From Symbiodinium sp. CCMP2592 (lineage: Eukaryota; Sar; Dinophyceae; Suessiales; Symbiodiniaceae): 64,000 nt of DNA. The translations under genes were made by a program, and so were the position numbers. The notes under the pieces were generated by a model. The model worked only from the letters and a program-made list of their open reading frames with translations, did not search any database and had not been told where the DNA came from. Positions 21,444-32,617 of this stretch are shown piece after piece. The stretch spans positions 181,501 to 245,500 of the forward strand of contig CAJNDT010002035.1 of assembly GCA_905221615.1 (NCBI GenBank), given 5' to 3'. Within the stretch, counting starts at the first letter, position 1, and each line of letters begins with the position of its first letter.

Positions 21444-21776
21444 TCAGGAGATCATATTCCGGAATCCAGACGCCCAGCCCAGTCCATCGCAACCAAGAAA
21501 TTTTCCATCGCCTGGTTTGAAGCACTTGGTCTGGAACCAATTCCGGATGGAAGCTTGTCCGTTGGTCGAGAGCAGATGGCTTTCGGCATCATAGATGTGA
21601 CACCGGACCTCCACAGACGTGTTGTCGTATATGGCCTGCAAACATCTCAAAACCAGAAGCCGACGATTGTTTCCGCTGCACAGGGCTCGGACATTGTCCG
21701 GCCCTGTATGCAGGAAAGCATCAAGAGGCTTGAGGTTTTCCACCACACAGGGCTTCAATATCAGCTCATGCAGCAT
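21444..21776 (-). CDS. Probable exon or pseudo-exon, repeat unit 1 of an unidentified protein
   Basis: The minus-strand frame is open for 110 codons. Residues about 30-60 (GPDNVRALC, then NNRRLLVLRCLQAIYDN) align with the frame at 22267-22602 (ADDIWSLLC, NQRRLEVLRCVQAVHVN). Replacements are conservative (L/V, I/V, R/K), and codons for shared residues often differ at the third base (ctt/ctc, gtt/gtg, ttg/ctc, cag/caa, gcc/gca). This is the best protein-level signal in the window and fixes the sense strand as minus. No known domain was recognised. The 110-codon length is set only by stops; a splice or true start could not be placed. Confidence 0.45.
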   Translation of the reverse strand: MLHELILKPCVVENLKPLDAFLHTGPDNVRALCSGNNRRLLVLRCLQAIYDNTSVEVRCHIYDAESHLLSTNGQASIRNWFQTKCFKPGDGKFLGCDGLGWASGFRNMIS

Positions 21777-22147
21777 ATGAGTTCCTATCCTTGAACTGGA
21801 GATCCTTGTTGATATTGAACTGCGTGAAGCGTAAAGCCCAACCTGGCACTAGGACAGGTTGGTTGGAAGGTCTCATAGCTGGCACAGATCGAGTGCGGAA
21901 TCGTGAGACGCGCGGCATGAAAGGAGCATGCCGAGAGTGGTCCTCCGAGCGCCACCAAACCCGCCGGAACTCCCCGGAATCTAACTGCCAGACAATTTGA
22001 TCAAGGGTGCTTTCAACAAGCTGCAGAATCCAACTTCCACAGATGAACATGTCATTGTCATCACACCTCACCGACAATACTCTGTCTTGTTTGCGTTCCT
22101 TTGAAAACGTGCGAGAAGTGAACAAGTTCTGGTCTTGCGCGACGTAA
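21766..22147 (-). CDS. Probable exon, middle segment of the same minus-strand gene
   Basis: The frame is open from about 22147 down to a stop at 21766. Its composition is mixed and charged (RVLSVRCDDNDMFICGSW, STLDQIVWQLDSGEFRRVWW). It overlaps the next downstream frame by about 11 bp in a different phase, so an intron or frameshift must join them. Just upstream (22150-22260 minus) the DNA resembles 22267-22400: FLGD-W/L-ED occurs in both, though in shifted frames here. That suggests a decayed third repeat unit. Confidence 0.35.
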
Positions 22148-22266
22148 CAGTCACATGGCTATCGTCGTCATCTTCCCAGTCGCCAAGAAAGGATTCAGCG
22201 AGAAATGGCAGACAATTTTGTCTTCCCATCTCTTCACGGATTCAACTTCACAGCTAGAGCCAATCC

Positions 22267-22602
22267 TCAACCAAGTCCGGTCACGCTGGCAACTACCGAC
22301 TGCATCTTCTGTCGAACTGTCACTGTCCGGTGATGGCCGTCTTCCAAGTCACCCAGGAAGAAGCTCGAGCGCAATGGCCAGTTGGGCTGCACAACGTCTT
22401 CATTCTGTGCGGACCGAACCTCGCACTTCACTTTCAGCAACACGTTTACATGCACTGCTTGAACACAGCGGAGCACTTCGAGCCGCCTTTGGTTTGGGCA
22501 CAGCAGGCTCCAAATATCATCTGCCCTGCGGTGGCGGATGGTATCCATGGGCGCCGACGGCACCCGTCTGTCAATCGACAAGTCTGATGGTGTCCTGTCC
22601 TA
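22267..22602 (-). CDS. Probable exon or pseudo-exon, repeat unit 2 of the same protein
   Basis: The minus frame is open from a stop near 22600 to a TGA at 22267. It contains RRLEVLRCVQAVHVN and KVKCEV, paralogous to the unit at 21444-21776 (RRLLVLRCLQAIYDN, EVRCHI). It continues as SFFLGDLEDGHHRTVTV. An in-frame ATG lies in SAPMDTIRHRR, but the true start is unknown. The + strand is also open across 22155-22898 for 247 codons, but only the minus frame shows conservation. Confidence 0.45.
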
Positions 22603-22939
22603 GCAGGACGACAAGGTCACGCAAGGCTGAAATTCAAGAGCGTGGAATCTGTATGTGGATGCTGCAAGTCTACACTATTCTCAGGTTCTCGTCTTTATCC
22701 CAAGGGCCTGACTTCAGGGTTCGACTTCGATTAACCACAGTCTCGAGCTACATCTCTGAGAGATGCTCAGGTCCGCCTTCCAGGCTCCCCAAACGAGCTA
22801 CCGACATCTCTCGGGTGTTGAGCACAAGGCATTGCGTGATCGCAGGCAATCTGATACTTCCTGCTCTGTGTTCTTACATCAGAAGCAAGCCGAAGTGAAT
22901 CATCCACGTTTCTGTGTATTTGTTGTTTTGCTTAGATGA

Positions 22940-22961
22940 ACACACACACACACAAACACAA

Positions 22962-22999
<38 letters not shown>

Positions 23000-23000
23000 G
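22940..23000. repeat. (CA)n followed by (TA)n microsatellite
   Basis: About 40 bp of ACAC with caaaca interruptions, then about 20 bp of TA. Confidence 0.95.
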
Positions 23001-23674
23001 CTACCCCTTTTGGGGTGGAAACGACCGAATTTCCGCATTGCTCGGGCTGCGACGGATCCCGGATTGAAGATCTCACGGATTAAAGGGGAATGCTTGGTTG
23101 ATGCCTTCTCAGGAACCCTTTTACATCCAAAGTATACATTACATAGGTTTGCAAAATCGTTTGTAGAACCCTTATAGATCTTTTCAGAAGTCTTGTGAAT
23201 CCATACTATAGAACCCTGATCAATCCTATAAGGAACCCTGATAGAACCCTTCATGGACCCCTGCAAAGACGTATCCAGTTCAAACTCTGGACTGCACCCG
23301 CTGCTGGAACAGAAATCTCAGGCCAAACAAACCCCCTTAACTTTAACATCTAATGCAAGCGAACATGTTGGGGTATGTATAACGAATTATACCAATTCAA
23401 TTAGCCTAGTGAACTCAATAGGCCTCACAGGTGGGTTGAACTTCCAAACTCTGCATGCATCGGGATTGCTCCCATTGCCCTAAACACTTGCGCAGGCATG
23501 TGCTCTAGCAGCTGTTGCATTGTTTTGGCTCTGCACACATACTAGGGTTCAGAGTATACACGTACACACATACACAGTAGTCTTTTAAACTGGTAGACAG
23601 TGAGGGGAGAGGGGGTCAAGGGAAGAATACACAGGATTTACACCAAAACTGGTGGATAACTCGGGGGGATACCA
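23001..23674. other. Spacer with repeated GAACCCT words
   Basis: Words such as gaaccctt.ata and gaaccctgat recur at about 23113-23255. Similar wording occurs at 29580-29690. No gene is supported. Confidence 0.35.
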
Positions 23675-23702
23675 TATGTATATATATATATATATATATA
23701 TG
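23675..23702. repeat. (TA)n microsatellite
   Basis: About 28 bp of alternating TA. Confidence 0.95.
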
Positions 23703-24123
23703 TAGATACCTATTTAGAACACGCAAGCCACAAGCATCTGGAGTCGGCAATCGTGCCACGCATGCATACGTCTAGACAAACGCACGACATCGACAAAGAA
23801 TGCATGTATGCACATGCACGTCCCTGGGCATCGAGTACATTGGAATGCTGGCAGGACCTGTTTCGAAATGTCTCAATCCCAGATCCTGCCTGTCTTGGCC
23901 GCAATCGCCTTCGCGTGAGACCTTCAGTGAACCGCGCAGGCATCACTCTTGAATTTGGGCAGTCACTCACGGGGGGGGAGGGGGCTGTTTTGATGACACA
24001 CGACGCTTTCAAGCTACTACGTACCACTTGCCTTAGTGCTTGCCCAGAAGCCCAGCTACCATCTGGTAGGTTACCGTCCCTATATCTGTTTGAGAGAATC
24101 TTTTGCAGCCTATGGCACAGATC
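23703..24123. other. Unassigned sequence left of the foldback satellite
   Basis: Open frames exist on both strands (for example 23710-24027 minus) with no recognised content. A G run lies at 23971-23985. Confidence 0.3.
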
Positions 24124-27100
24124 CTTGGGTAATTTCTTTTATGGTTTCAGTATGGTTTCAATACGGTTTGCATTTATGGAATCAGTATGGTCTGGTGCTG
24201 TCTGCGTTTTTGGTTTATGGTTTCACTATGGTTTTGTTATGGTTTTGTTATGGTTTTTTACGGTTTGTTTTATGGTTTTCATATATGGTTTTACTATGGG
24301 TTTGCTCCTCCACCCTAGAAAAATCAATGGAAACCAATGAATTTCAATCAAAAACAATGGAATTCTATGGTTTTGGTAGCAGAACCATTGAAAAAACAAT
24401 GGTTTTCTATGGTTTTCCTAGCGAAAGCAGCCAAACCCATTGATTTTCCTAAGTTTTCATTGGCCCGGAGCTGAAAACCATACCAAAACCGTACCCAAAC
24501 CATACCAAAACCATAAATTTTATGGTTTTGGTATGGTTTTGGTATGGTTTTGAATATGGTTTTACTATGGTTTTGCTCCTCCACCCTAGGAAAATCAATG
24601 GAAACCAATGAATTTCAATCAAAAACAATGGAATTCTATGGTTTTGGTAGCAGAACCATTGAAAAAACAATGGTTTTCTATGGTTTTCCGAACGAAAGCA
24701 GCCAAATCCATTGATTTTCCTAAGTTTTCATTGGCCCGGAGCTGCAAACCATACCAAAACCATACCCAAACCATACCAAAACCATACCAAAACCATAAAT
24801 TTTATGGTTTTGGTATGGTTTGGGTATGGTTTGGGTATGGTTTTAATATGGTTTTACTATGGTTTTGCTCCTCCACCCTAGGAAAATCAATGGAAACCAA
24901 TGAATTTCAATCAAAAACAATGGAATTCTATGGTTTTGGTAGCAGAACCATTGAAAAAACAATGGTTTTCTATGGTTTTCCTAGCGAAAGCAGCCAAACC
25001 CATTGATTTTCCTAAGTTTTCATTGGCCCGGAGCTGCAAACCATACCAAAACCATACCCAAACCATACCAAAACCATACCAAAACCATAAATTTTATGGT
25101 TTTGGTATGGTTTGGGTATGGTTTTAATATGGTTTTACTATGGTTTTGCTCCTCCACCCTAGGAAAATCAATGGAAACCAATGAATTTCAATCAAAAACA
25201 ATGGAATTCTATGGTTTTGGTAGCAGAACCATTGAAAAAACAATGGTTTTCTATCGTTTTCCTAGCGAAAGCAGCCAAACCCATTGATTTTCCTAAGTTT
25301 TCATTGGCCCGGAGCTGAAAACCATACCAAAACCGTACCCAAACCATACCAAAACCATACCAAAACCATAAATTTTATGGTTTTGGTATGGTTTTGGTAT
25401 GGTTTGGGTATGGTTTTAATATGGTTTTACTATGGTTTTGCTCCTCCACCCTAGGAAAATCAATGGAAACCAATGAATCTCAATCAAAAACAATGGAATT
25501 CTATGGTTTTGGTAGCAGAACCATTGAAAAAACAATGGTTTTCTATGGTTTTCCGAACGAAAGCAGCCAAATCCATTGATTTTCCTAAGTTTTCATTGGC
25601 CCGGAGCTGCAAACCATACCAAAACCATACCCAAACCATACCAAAACCATACCAAAACCATAAATTTTATGGTTTTGGTATGGTTTTGGTATGGGTTTGA
25701 TATGGTTTTACTATGGTTTTGCTTCTCCACCCTAGGAAAATCAATGGAAACCAATGAATTTCAATCAAAAACAATGGAATTCTATGGTTTTGGTAGCAGA
25801 ACCATTGAAAAAACTATTGTTTTCTATGGTTTTCCTAGCGAAAGCAGCCAAATCCATTGATTTTCCTAAGTTTTCATTGGCCCGGAGCTGCAAACCATAC
25901 CAAAACCATACCCAAACCATACCAAAACCATACCAAAACCATAAATTTTATGGTTTTGGTATGGTTTGGGTATGGTTTGGGTATGGTTTTAATATGGTTT
26001 TACTATGGTTTTGCTCCTCCACCCTAGGAAAATCAATGGAAACCAATGAATTTCAATCAAAAACAATGGAATTCTATGGTTTTGGTAGCAGAACCATTGA
26101 AAAAAACAATGGTTTTCTATGGTTTTCCGAACGAAAGCAGCCAAATCCATTGATTTTCTTAAGTTTTCATTGGCCCAGAGCTGCAAACCATACCAAAACC
26201 ATACCCAAACCATACCAAAACCATACATTTTATGGTTTTGGTATGGTTTTGGTATGGTTTTGGTATGGTTTGGGCATGGTTTTAATATGGTTTTACTATG
26301 GTTTTGCTCCTCCACCCTAGGAAAATCAATGGAAACCAATGAATTTCAATCAAAAACAATGGAATTTTTATGGTTTTGGTAGCAGAACCATTGAAAAAAA
26401 AACAATGGTGTTCTATGGTTTTCCTAGCGAAAGCAGCCAAATCCATTGATTTTCTAAGTTTTCATTGGCCCGGAGCTGAAAACCATACCAAAACCGTACC
26501 CAAACCATACCACAACCATACCAAAACCATAAATTTTATGGTTTTGGTATGGTTTTGGTATGGTTTGGGTATGGTTTGAATATGGTTTTACTATGGTTTT
26601 GCTCCTCCACCCTAGGAAAATCAATGGAAACCAATGAATTTCAATCAAAAACAATGGAATTCTATGGTTTTGGTAGCAGAACCATTGAAAAAAAAAAATT
26701 TTTGCTAAGTTTTCATTGGCCCGGAGCTGCAAACCATACCAAAACCATACCCAAACCATACCAAAACCATACCAAAACCATAAATTTTATGGTTTTGGTG
26801 TGGTTTTGGTATGGGTTTGATATGGTTTTACTATGGTTTTGCTCCTCCACCCTAGGAAAATCAATGGAAACCAATGAATTTCAATCAAAAACAATGGAAT
26901 TCTATGGTTTTGGTAGCAGAACCATTGAAAAAAACTATTGTTTTCTATGGTTTTCCTAGCGAAAGCAGCCAAATCCATTGATTTTCCTAAGTTTTCATTG
27001 GCCCGGAGCTGCAAACCATACCAAAACCATACCCAAACCATACCAAAACCATAAATTTTATGGTTTTGGTATGGTTTGGGTATGGTTTTAATATGGTTTT

Positions 27101-27420
27101 ACTATGGTTTTGCTCCTCCACCCTAGGAAAATCAATGGAAACCAATGAATTTCAATCAAAAGCAATGGAATTCTATGGTTTTGGTAGCAGAACCATTGAA
27201 AAAAAACATTTTTTGCTAAGTTTTCATTGGCCCGGAGCTGCAAACCATACCAAAACCATACCCAAACCATACCAAAACCATAATGCAAACCATACCTAAA
27301 CCATAAACGAAACCATACAGAAACCGTAAATATTCCATACCTGTTTTTTGGGCCCAACAACCAAACCATAAATGCAAACCGTAAGCAAACCATATCAAAA
27401 CCATAAAAGAAATTTCCCAG
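24124..27420. mobile_element. Giant foldback satellite element, 3.3 kb
   Basis: A sharply bounded AT-rich island. The left end (ttgggtaatttcttttatgg, then cggtttgcatttatgg) is matched in inverted orientation by the right end (ccataaatgcaaaccg, then ccataaaagaaatttccca). This gives terminal inverted repeats of about 55 bp. Between them lie flanking degenerate ATGGTTT words and eleven units of 240-295 bp. Every unit contains outer arms of ATGGTTTTGGT-type 11-mers in opposite orientations plus nested inner stems. Long frames on both strands (Met-Val-Phe-Gly-Trp or Lys-Pro-Tyr-Gln-Asn vocabulary) come from the microrepeat. Unit lengths are mostly not multiples of three and units contain stops, so coding is unlikely. 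It may be a foldback transposon whose arms expanded, or a structured satellite. Confidence 0.85.
24310..27230 (+). repeat. Eleven-unit tandem array inside the foldback element
   Basis: The anchor ccaccctag starts at 24310, 24581, 24873, 25154, 25446, 25727, 26019, 26312, 26607, 26847 and 27118. Spacings are 271, 292, 281, 292, 281, 292, 293, 295, 240 and 271 bp. The 10-11 bp steps between common lengths match one ATGGTTTTGGT microunit. Shared variants group units: 1, 4 and 8 carry ccgtaccc; 2, 5 and 7 carry ccgaacg; 6 and 10 carry aactattg; 9 and 11 share an internal deletion. Confidence 0.92.
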
Positions 27421-27589
27421 AATTCCATAATCTTATGCTACTTAGATTCTCACAACTATATCTCATCTATATCAACCCGCTGCAGGGTTGACTGAGTTTC
27501 AAGAATTTCAGTACAAAAGCCCTATTGAAAGCCGAAACTGCACAACCCCAAATCATACTCTATGAAAGCCTCGAAGCTCTGGCAGCCTA
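27421..27589. other. Spacer right of the foldback element
   Basis: No gene or array is visible. Composition returns to that of the general background. Confidence 0.4.
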
Positions 27590-28209
27590 CGTGGCCCCTG
27601 AAACCCCGCACCGGGAACCCTAAACCCTGACCTTAAACCCTCAGACCTTGTAGAAACCCTCCTAAAGCGCCAAAAACCCTCATTAAACCGCTCTTACCCC
27701 TTACAAAGACCCAAAATACAGCTTACCCCCCCCCCTGTTTAAACCCTGAAGCCCTCGCTTAGCAACCCTTGTAATTAAAGCCCTGTAAAAGTATATAGGC
27801 AAACAACTCCAAACCCTTATGGTGCTTGTTAAGACCAATAGACCACAAAACCCTTACAGTCACCCTTACAAACCTCCTTAGAGGAGCCCTGGGAAGAACC
27901 CGCTTCTGCTTGCTAAGACCCCTCCTCAAAAAGAAAAGGAGCCGAAACCTAAAACCCTTAAAAAAACAAAACCGACAAAACCCTAAACGTCACACTGCAC
28001 CCTAAAAACTCTTAACCCCGAAAACCTCTAAACCCTAAGCCTTAATGCTCAGCTCCTAGCCCGCGTGGGCCCAGCAAACGCCGACCAACTCGGAAGATGG
28101 GATCCTTCAGCTCTCTTGTTGCTTCGGGATGTTGGGCTTTCGGGTTTAGGGGTTTTAAGGTTTTGAGTCTAGGGTTTGGGGTTTTTAAGGGTTTAGGATG
28201 GTTTAGGGT
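27590..28209. repeat. Telomere-like tracts: C-rich to 28045, G-rich from 28140
   Basis: Loose CCCTAAA/AAACCCT words extend from 27600 to about 28045, with a C run near 27727. TTTAGGG/TTTAAGGG words run from 28140 to 28207. The two orientations face each other. A foldback follows directly. Confidence 0.65.
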
Positions 28210-28312
28210 AAGGCGCCAGTTACTGTACTTAAACAGTGGTTACTGGGTGCATATTATTGAAGCCATCTTGTTCTTGGTTACCCAGTAGCCCCTTAAAATA
28301 ACGGTACCTTTT
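28210..28312. mobile_element. Candidate foldback element
   Basis: The segments ggttactgggt (about 28238) and acccagtagcc (about 28280) are inverted with one mismatch. The outer parts aaggcgccagttactgt and taacggtacctt pair loosely. It is more decayed than the other foldbacks. Confidence 0.4.
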
Positions 28313-28649
28313 TTTCCTAAGTACTGGAGAACCCAGTGAAGGCTGCAAACTCACCGGCTCAGGAGAGTTCGCGGTTGCAAACTGTCCCAGGTTCAATATC
28401 GACGAACGGGCTGTTAAACAACACGGAAGCCATAGAAGACCGCTTTGATTGCAAACGGAAGTCTGCTCCTTGAGAGCTAGCTTGCAGGGTATACCAAAGC
28501 TACGACCCACTGTTTGAGGCGTCTGGAAAAATGGATCACGAAAATCCCAACCCTCGCAGTCTGCCTCCTCAATGCCGATAATGAATTGGCACTGCTTCTT
28601 GCACCTGCAGCGGCTAAGGAATCCGGGATTTAGGGCTGAGAGGAGGACT
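28313..28649. other. Unassigned spacer
   Basis: A minus frame at 28229-28510 (93 codons) has mixed composition but overlaps the foldback. Nothing supports a gene. Confidence 0.3.
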
Positions 28650-28830
28650 TAAGGCACTTGGAATTTAGGCATTTAGGGTTCGGGGATTGCACCTGCAGTG
28701 CACAGGGCTTTGGGTTGGTTCGTAGCACCAGCGGCAGCACCAGCACAAGCAGCAGCAGAAGCGGCAGCAGCTGCAGCAGCACCACGACCGCCACCGCCAC
28801 CGCTGACAGCAGCTACAGCAACAGTATTCA
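28650..28830. repeat. TTTAGG words and AGC/CCG triplet repeat
   Basis: Imperfect agcagcagc and caccgccac triplets occupy about 28725-28820, after a short run of TTTAGG words. Ala-, Ser- or Cys-rich frames are artefacts. Confidence 0.8.
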
Positions 28831-29695
28831 GTATGATAAGGCAGTACAGCCCGCAAGAATCGAGAAACATTCAAGAGCAGCGTTCATTGGCGACTTAAAG
28901 GTACCGCAGTAACAAACGTGCCGGTGGTGCTGAGATCGATCTGACCTTGGTTTAGGGCAAAATCTGCAAGAAATTTCGATACCGTCTCCGACCAGGGGGA
29001 AGAATCAATTTTATCGCTGTATATCTTTAAAGAGGTTCAAGAGGTTCTCGAGGCTTTGTCAGCTTACAAGGCTCTTTCAGGGTTCTGATGGTTCTTGATC
29101 TTTTGAGAATGATTGAAACTATTGGTTTAACACGTCCTTGCCAGGACAAGTCTTCCCCCTGGAAACAAAAGAAGCACGACACAGGGACGTAAAAGTCAGG
29201 TGCAAAGAGATGATTAACACAAATTCAACCCTGAACGATAACATCCTGTCTTGCACCCCATGCCATAGATCCTAAACTCTGTTAACTCCCAGGCCCTTGC
29301 AGACCTAGCAGTGCCACACACAGAGCTCAGCCCAGAACCGATCCTGTTGTGGCTGCCGCATGCCCTGAGGGGCGTTGTGGTTTTCTAAGGACAACTATGG
29401 AGCCTACACAACTGAAACACCGAAAAAACAACTAACAAATCCTTCTCTACTACAGGCCCTAAATCCTGGCTTGTGGAACTGTGGGGTCGGGGATGGGAGC
29501 CAACCTGGAAGGTCTAGACAGTGTAGACAGAATCGGGCTCGCCCTACCCGTTTAAACCTAAAATGCCCCTCCAAACCCTACTAGAAACCTTTCAAGATCT
29601 CGGAACTCTTATACACCCTCATAGAGCCCCTACACAACCCTTCTGGAAGCCTTGCTGACTACTTAGAGAACCCTTCTGAAAGCCTCTAGTTCACG
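28831..29695. other. Unassigned spacer
   Basis: No gene is recognised. From about 29560 the sequence carries loose AAACCCT/GAACCCTT words. A + frame at 29375-29584 (69 codons) has no support. Confidence 0.35.
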
Positions 29696-29699
29696 AGCA

Positions 29700-29790
29700 G
29701 TGATAAGTGGGGTTTATAAGCAGGGAAGCTATAATCAAAAACCGTATTAGGCGACCTACAACCCTACTCGAAACTACCCATGAAAGTCTC
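29700..29790. mobile_element. Decayed relative of the 5708 foldback
   Basis: The left gataagtggggtttataag and right aactacccatgaaag match the arms of 5708-5805, but the inner stem is degraded. Confidence 0.35.
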
Positions 29791-29864
29791 TTTTAACCCT
29801 GGAAGTCAACAAGGTGCCTTACCCTTGTAAAGCTCCTGCGGAACCCTAAACGCTAAACCAATAA

Positions 29865-29960
29865 ACCTAATTCCTAAACCGCACCCTCAACTCAAACCCC
29901 CAAACCCTGAACCAAAACCCCTAAACCCCTTAACCAAATAGCCCTAAACCCTATTGACCC
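29865..29960 (-). repeat. CCCTAAA-like tract
   Basis: C-rich words aaccctaaac, ccctaaacccctta and ccctaaaccct. Confidence 0.6.
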
Positions 29961-30402
29961 TGAGCCCTCCCTGAACTCGACAGAGGTGCCTTTCCATTCG
30001 TGGCATAGCTTCCCGATGCTTCATCTGCATAAGCCTTGAGGGCTCAAGGCCTTGTTTAAGCGTTGAGGGCTGGGGGCCTTTAATGCTCAGGGTCGTTGTT
30101 TTTTGTTTGGAGCTCGTTTTTTGGTTTGTATGACTTTCCCGTCTGCCGGAGGGCCAGAGTCGGCTGCCAAATAGGTGTGGAGATCCCAGACAAGGGTCGT
30201 TGGGGTTTTTAGGGTCTATACATGGCATGGATCGCTGGGCAAGAGCTAAACCCTTCTGGTAGGCACACAGCCTGGCCGAGGCTTGTGAGTACCGCTAGAA
30301 GCCCAGTTGCACAACTTAGTTTAAAGCCACCCAAAGGGTCCTGGGTCCTAAGTACCCATATGGGGTATGCTCATACTAAACATGCACTTCCTTCTTTTTA
30401 AA
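29961..30402. other. Spacer before S2 copy 2
   Basis: A minus frame at 29944-30228 (94 codons, basic) overlaps telomere-like words. No domain is recognised and nothing else is visible. Confidence 0.3.
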
Positions 30403-31975
30403 GCCCTACTCTCAACTTTCTAGGTACTTAGGATATTTTGGATTAAGAATACAGCCCCTTAGGGTTTAGGATTTAGGGAATATGTACAATCATACACCCC
30501 CCCAAAAAAAAAACTTTAAACCAAAACCTATGCTGCAGAATTCTCTCGCAGTGAACCGATGAGAACACCGACGGGTACCTGAAATTGACAATTCAGAGAC
30601 GTTTCAGGGTTTAGGTTAATGGTTTAGGAATGTTTAGGGTCTAGGATTTAGGTTTCAAAACAGACTCGAAGAAAGCGAAACACCATATACGCTTTGACCC
30701 GAGGTGGCCCTTGATGGGCCTACAAAACACCTCTTTGAATGATGTGAAGTCCCTTAAATAGTTTCAATCAACAACGCAGACGAGCTTCCTAAACAAAGCC
30801 CTAAACCCTAAAACCCTAAAAGCGAAAATCCAAACCCAAGACCCTAAAACCCTAAACGCAAAACACAAAATCCTAAAACCCTGCGGAGTTGGGTGCCCGG
30901 AGGCCCACGTATGAGTTTGCAGCCTTCCAGCCCTTTCTGCGGCCACCCTGCGGCAACGTGTTTCATGTTTGCCGGGTGAGGGTTGAGGGGTGAGCGTTTC
31001 AGGGTTTGAGATTTGAGGGTGGGGTTTAGCGTCTGTGTTTATTGGCAGACAAGATATCTGCAACACAAGGTACATGCTGGACAATAGCTTAGTGGCTTAT
31101 TGTTATGCGTCGCGGCGGACGGTCACATCGTTTCACGAGGACTTTAGACGCTCAACAGTACTTCCAAACCGCAAACACTAAATTTAGACCTTCATGCTAA
31201 GCCCTCGAACCAGAAACACAAAAAGACTAATATAGGGGTCTTCATCAAAATACTATTACTTCATTAAACCATGCCACCATTGCCGGGCTAAAGTTTCTGA
31301 CAGCAGCTGCGAGGTTCTGAGCAATCTGGAGGGTCCCAAGACTTCAGGGATTCGGGATTAGAAATGAAATTTAGGAACCTGATTAAGACATCCCCTCCAA
31401 AAAATATTAGGGTTCATAACAAAAAACCTAATAGAGGTCCAGGTTTCTTAGTCGGGTTCCTATGTCAGGGTTTCAGGTCCCTCCGAACTCTTTTTTGAAG
31501 TTAGGGGGCCGATAAGTTGAGTGCTTTCGACCCTCGAACTCATCTGAAGAAGACGATGCCAAAAAGCCAATGTAGGCGCAGATCTCTAAACTCTTTCATC
31601 TCTAAACTCTCTAAGCATGCTCAACACCAGAACTCCTGAACCCTCAACCCTGGCCTTATCCTTTCACCTGCTTACCTCACGTGCGAGCTTTGGACGCTGC
31701 TTCTGTGACCCGAAACCCTCCCCCCAACAAGACAGCTCCTCCCTAAAGCTTAGATCCGTAAAAGCGCGAATATAGGCGCTAACTAACCGCGGGTTGGGGG
31801 ATATTAGGCTTTTTTTAACGGACTATCGGGGATGCTCTATGATCTTGCTAACTACTCCGATCCCTGCAGCACGTTCTTCACGTATCGGGCTGAAAGCGAT
31901 CATTATGCTCAGGTCCCAAGACCGAAACATGTTCCTATGAACCGCAGTCAAATTGACAGTCTAGCTTTGCTTGAG
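30403..31975. repeat. Segmental duplication S2, copy 2
   Basis: Collinear with 5890-7712. It is about 250 bp shorter, mainly because it lacks the stretch matching 6760-6945 and part of the CCCTAAACC tract near 7275. A CCCTAAA tract at 30790-30890 is shared. The end is marked in both copies by accgcagtcaaa and tagctttgcttgag. Confidence 0.8.
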
Positions 31976-32617
31976 TGACATCAAATCGGGGTATGAAACC
32001 CAAGCTTGAGACCCTAAGCTTTGGAGAAAAATGACATGTAAGGTTTTTTCGGATCGTCTTGTGGATGCGTCTCGCTGCCTGGCCTTACCATAGGAAAAAA
32101 AACAAACCGCAAACCACTAAACCCTACACCCCTAAATCCCTAAAGCCAAACCCCCAACCCCCCCAAACCGGTTCTCGCCGCCTGGCCTTACCGTGGTAGT
32201 ACGCATCGCTGCAATAACCCAAGTCATAGTAGCGGTCGTGGTACTGGGCGGGGTACTGATCCTTCGGATTGGCGGATGTCTGGGAAGTGGAAACTACAAT
32301 AGGGGCCTGAATGATTACCTATACTTTTTTCGTGGGAGGGGGGGTCCATCATTTTGTAGTGCACTTGGCCCCAAAGCCCTTTTCTGATTATTACGGCCTG
32401 CATATTATGCCCCTCCTCAGAAGCACCTGCTTAATTGATATCGGGGCCATAAGACCTAGCAGAAGGTTTTGCAAGTTCTTCTGACACCTATATGAACCAG
32501 GCAACTTCAAGGGTGCTACTGCAGCAACGGCCAGTCGGCCAGTCACGGTTTGGGGTGGTTGCCGTTTGAAGAGCTATGGGAGACACTGCAAACGATGCTA
32601 AGCAAAATGCGTGGCAT
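31976..32617. other. Spacer with a CCCTAAA-like tract at 32100-32170
   Basis: The tract contains aaccctacacccctaaatccc words. A + frame at 32193-32387 (64 codons, hydrophobic start) has no support. Confidence 0.4.

Noticed and set aside
22155-22898. 247-codon + strand open frame
   Set aside because: It overlaps the minus-strand frames whose paralogous peptides show third-position differences. The + frame shows no such conservation and ends in unrelated sequence.
24310-27230. CRISPR array
   Set aside because: Units are 240-295 bp with internal foldbacks and no short repeat-spacer alternation. The sequence context is eukaryotic.
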